From Bacteroidia bacterium (GTDB taxonomy: Bacteria > Bacteroidota > Bacteroidia > SXHM01), in the NCBI GenBank assembly GCA_022072225.1, contig JAJVIC010000002.1, forward strand, positions 62,001-126,000: DNA of 64,000 nucleotides, given 5' to 3'. Position 1 is the first letter of the stretch, and the number at the start of each line of letters is the position of its first letter. The notes beneath the pieces were generated by a model. It was given only the letters and a program-made list of their open reading frames with translations, made no database searches and was not told the DNA's origin. The translations under genes were made by a program, and so were the position numbers. Below are positions 62,535 through 64,000 of the stretch, piece by piece.

Positions 62535-63716
62535 ATGAAATTAGAAGCATACATAGTAGCCGGATACAGAACGGCTGTAGGCAAAGCTCCCCGCGGACTT
62601 TTCCGCTTTACACGTCCCGATGATTTGGCAGCGGATGTAATCCGTCATTTGGCAACATCGGTTCCAACACTTGAAAAAGAATGGATTGACGATGTGATTG
62701 TAGGTAACGCAACACCTGAGGCAGAACAGGGCTTGAACATCGGCAGAATGGTTTCTCTGATGGGACTTGATACTGTTAAAGTTCCGGGAATGACTGTGAA
62801 CCGTTACTGCTCTTCAGGTCTTGAAACGATTGCGATAGCAGCAGCAAAAATAAGTGCAGGATTAAATGAATGTATCGTTGCAGGCGGTGTGGAGACCATG
62901 AGCCCAATTCCTTTTGGCGGTTGGAAAGTTGCTCCGAATTATAATATCGCAAAAAACACTCCAGATTGGTATTGGGGAATGGGATTGACAGCAGAAGCGG
63001 TTGCAAAAGAATACAAAATTTCGCGTGAGGATCAGGATGCATTTGCGCTTGCTTCGCAAAACAAAGCATTGGCTGCAATCAAAGAAGGAAAATTTAAAGA
63101 TGATATCGTTCCTATTAAAGTGAAGCAGGTTTACCTTGATGAGCAGGAAAGACGCAAAGAAAAAGAATACATTGTTGATACCGATGAAGGCCCACGCGCA
63201 AGTACAATTGATGCACTTGCGAAACTGAAACCGGTTTTTGCTGCTAAAGGAAGTGTAACTGCCGGAAACTCATCACAGACCTCTGATGGCGCTGCTTTTG
63301 TGCTCATTGTTTCTAAAGCGATGCTTAAAAAACTTAAAGTAGAACCGATTGCACGTTTGGTTTCTTACGGTGTTGCCGGTATTGAGCCGCGCATCATGGG
63401 TGTTGGGCCAATCGAAGCAATTCCTCTTGCGCTGAAAAAAGCTAAAATGAAATTGGAAGACATCGAGCAATTTGAGTTGAATGAAGCATTTGCTTCTCAA
63501 TCATTAGCTGTTGTGCGCACACTTGGAATTAATCCTGATTTGGTGAACGTGAACGGTGGGGCTATTGCTTTGGGACATCCATTGGGTTGCACCGGGGCTA
63601 AACTCTCTGTTCAGCTTTTTAATGAAATGCGCAGACGCAAACAGAAATACGGAATGGTTACTATGTGCGTTGGAACAGGACAAGGTGCAGCGGGAATTTT
63701 TGAACTTTTGAATTAA
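62535..63716 (+). CDS. Acetyl-CoA C-acyltransferase (thiolase)
   Basis: 393 aa, standard thiolase length. The acyl-accepting Cys92 is in NRYCSSGLE, and the second half shows [17 protein letters not shown] (catalytic His) and [16 protein letters not shown] (second catalytic Cys). It cleaves 3-ketoacyl-CoA in the last step of beta-oxidation. It forms an operon with the HADH/ECH fusion upstream and acyl-CoA dehydrogenase downstream, the fadN-fadA-fadE order known from Bacillus. Confidence 0.96.
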   Translation: MKLEAYIVAGYRTAVGKAPRGLFRFTRPDDLAADVIRHLATSVPTLEKEWIDDVIVGNATPEAEQGLNIGRMVSLMGLDTVKVPGMTVNRYCSSGLETIAIAAAKISAGLNECIVAGGVETMSPIPFGGWKVAPNYNIAKNTPDWYWGMGLTAEAVAKEYKISREDQDAFALASQNKALAAIKEGKFKDDIVPIKVKQVYLDEQERRKEKEYIVDTDEGPRASTIDALAKLKPVFAAKGSVTAGNSSQTSDGAAFVLIVSKAMLKKLKVEPIARLVSYGVAGIEPRIMGVGPIEAIPLALKKAKMKLEDIEQFELNEAFASQSLAVVRTLGINPDLVNVNGGAIALGHPLGCTGAKLSVQLFNEMRRRKQKYGMVTMCVGTGQGAAGIFELLN

Positions 63717-63745
63717 TCTTTAATCTAATATCTCAAATCTAAAAA
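63717..63745. repeat. Heptamer-period TAATCTT repeat before the acyl-CoA dehydrogenase gene
   Basis: Steps TAATCTT, TAATCTA, ATATCTC, AAATCTA cover the whole gap between the thiolase stop and the next ATG. Confidence 0.65.
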
Positions 63746-64000
63746 ATGGAAACAACAACAAAAAAAGCCGCGCTTAAAGGAGGCGAATGGCTGGTAAAAG
63801 AAACAGAAGCACAGGATGTATTTATTCCTGAACAGTTTGACGAAGAGCAACGCATGATTGCAAAATCCTGTACGGATTTTATTGCAGCAAACGTAGTTCC
63901 CCGTTTGGATGAAATCGATTCAATGAAAAATGAAAGTTTGATGCCTGAACTGGTTGCCGCTGCCGGTGAACTTGGGTTGTTAGGTGTAAGCGTTCCTGAA
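63746..64000 (+). CDS. Acyl-CoA dehydrogenase (N-terminal part only)
   Basis: 85 codons visible, cut by the right edge. METTTKKAALKGGEWLVKETEAQDVF leads into the first helices of an acyl-CoA dehydrogenase (PEQFDEEQRMIAKSCTDFIAANVVPRLDEI ... LVAAAGELGLLGVSVPE). It would catalyse the first, FAD-dependent step of beta-oxidation and is the expected FadE partner of the two upstream enzymes. The FAD-binding and catalytic Glu regions are beyond the window. Confidence 0.9.
   Translation, partial: METTTKKAALKGGEWLVKETEAQDVFIPEQFDEEQRMIAKSCTDFIAANVVPRLDEIDSMKNESLMPELVAAAGELGLLGVSVPE

Overview
The window is chromosomal DNA from a Bacteroidota bacterium, probably an environmental lineage near the Sphingobacteriales/Chitinophagales; the rank below phylum is not resolved by eye. 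The evidence is the 16S sequence, type IX secretion (T9SS) C-terminal sorting domains, TonB receptors with carboxypeptidase-like N-terminal domains, Porin_10 and HYC_CC_PP family proteins, and many promoters of the Bacteroidota form TAnnTTTG. There is no prophage, transposase or CRISPR array.

Layout. (1) 1-9106, nearly all minus strand: a heavy-metal (copper-like) handling cluster. It holds a metal-binding lipoprotein, an RND-type periplasmic adaptor, a TolC-like channel, a methyltransferase, a His-rich protein, an HMA-MauE fusion, an AraC regulator with a CxxC metal-sensor-like N-terminus, a T9SS-exported multicopper oxidase, a T9SS thioredoxin-like protein and an HYC_CC_PP protein. The RND pump itself is not in the window. 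(2) 9371-19236: housekeeping and metabolic genes (msrB, DUF3127, two tandem PlsC-like acyltransferases, YitT, a Coq4-motif protein, a cytochrome P450, dnaB, DinB). (3) 19364-26536: an accessory stretch with an XRE regulator, a strictly 21-bp-periodic DNA array, a PIN toxin/antitoxin pair with a DUF4926 gene, several unknown proteins, a PD-(D/E)XK nuclease, a DnaQ-like exonuclease, and a WYL regulator whose promoter contains a perfect palindrome. This is the best candidate for an undescribed, possibly anti-phage, locus. (4) 26746-35408: a 1964-residue T9SS adhesin-like protein with repeats, CUB, dockerin and cohesin-like parts, then an unknown repeat-type protein, a GNAT and an SDR. (5) 35600-41137: a complete rRNA operon (16S, tRNA-Ile, tRNA-Ala, 23S, 5S) with two promoters, boxA-like motifs, processing stems and a terminator. 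(6) 41201-46096: a porin and two paralogous OmpA proteins. (7) 46197-50784: a metal-homeostasis locus with divergent MntR/DtxR regulator plus ZIP transporter and TonB receptor plus HMA-like plus heme-motif proteins, sharing an intergenic DtxR-type operator. (8) 50834-58651: pyrD, small proteins, a TonB receptor under a TPP riboswitch (probable thiamine uptake), an M42 peptidase, a 47-residue Cys/Lys-rich protein and a DUF4382 lipoprotein. (9) 58818-64000: a MarR regulator followed by a fatty-acid beta-oxidation operon (fused HADH/ECH, thiolase, acyl-CoA dehydrogenase) interrupted by a MORN-repeat protein.

A second theme runs across the window. Degenerate repeats of 7-bp period occur between genes and, at three places, inside open reading frames (the giant T9SS protein, the porin and PyrD), where they are translated in frame.
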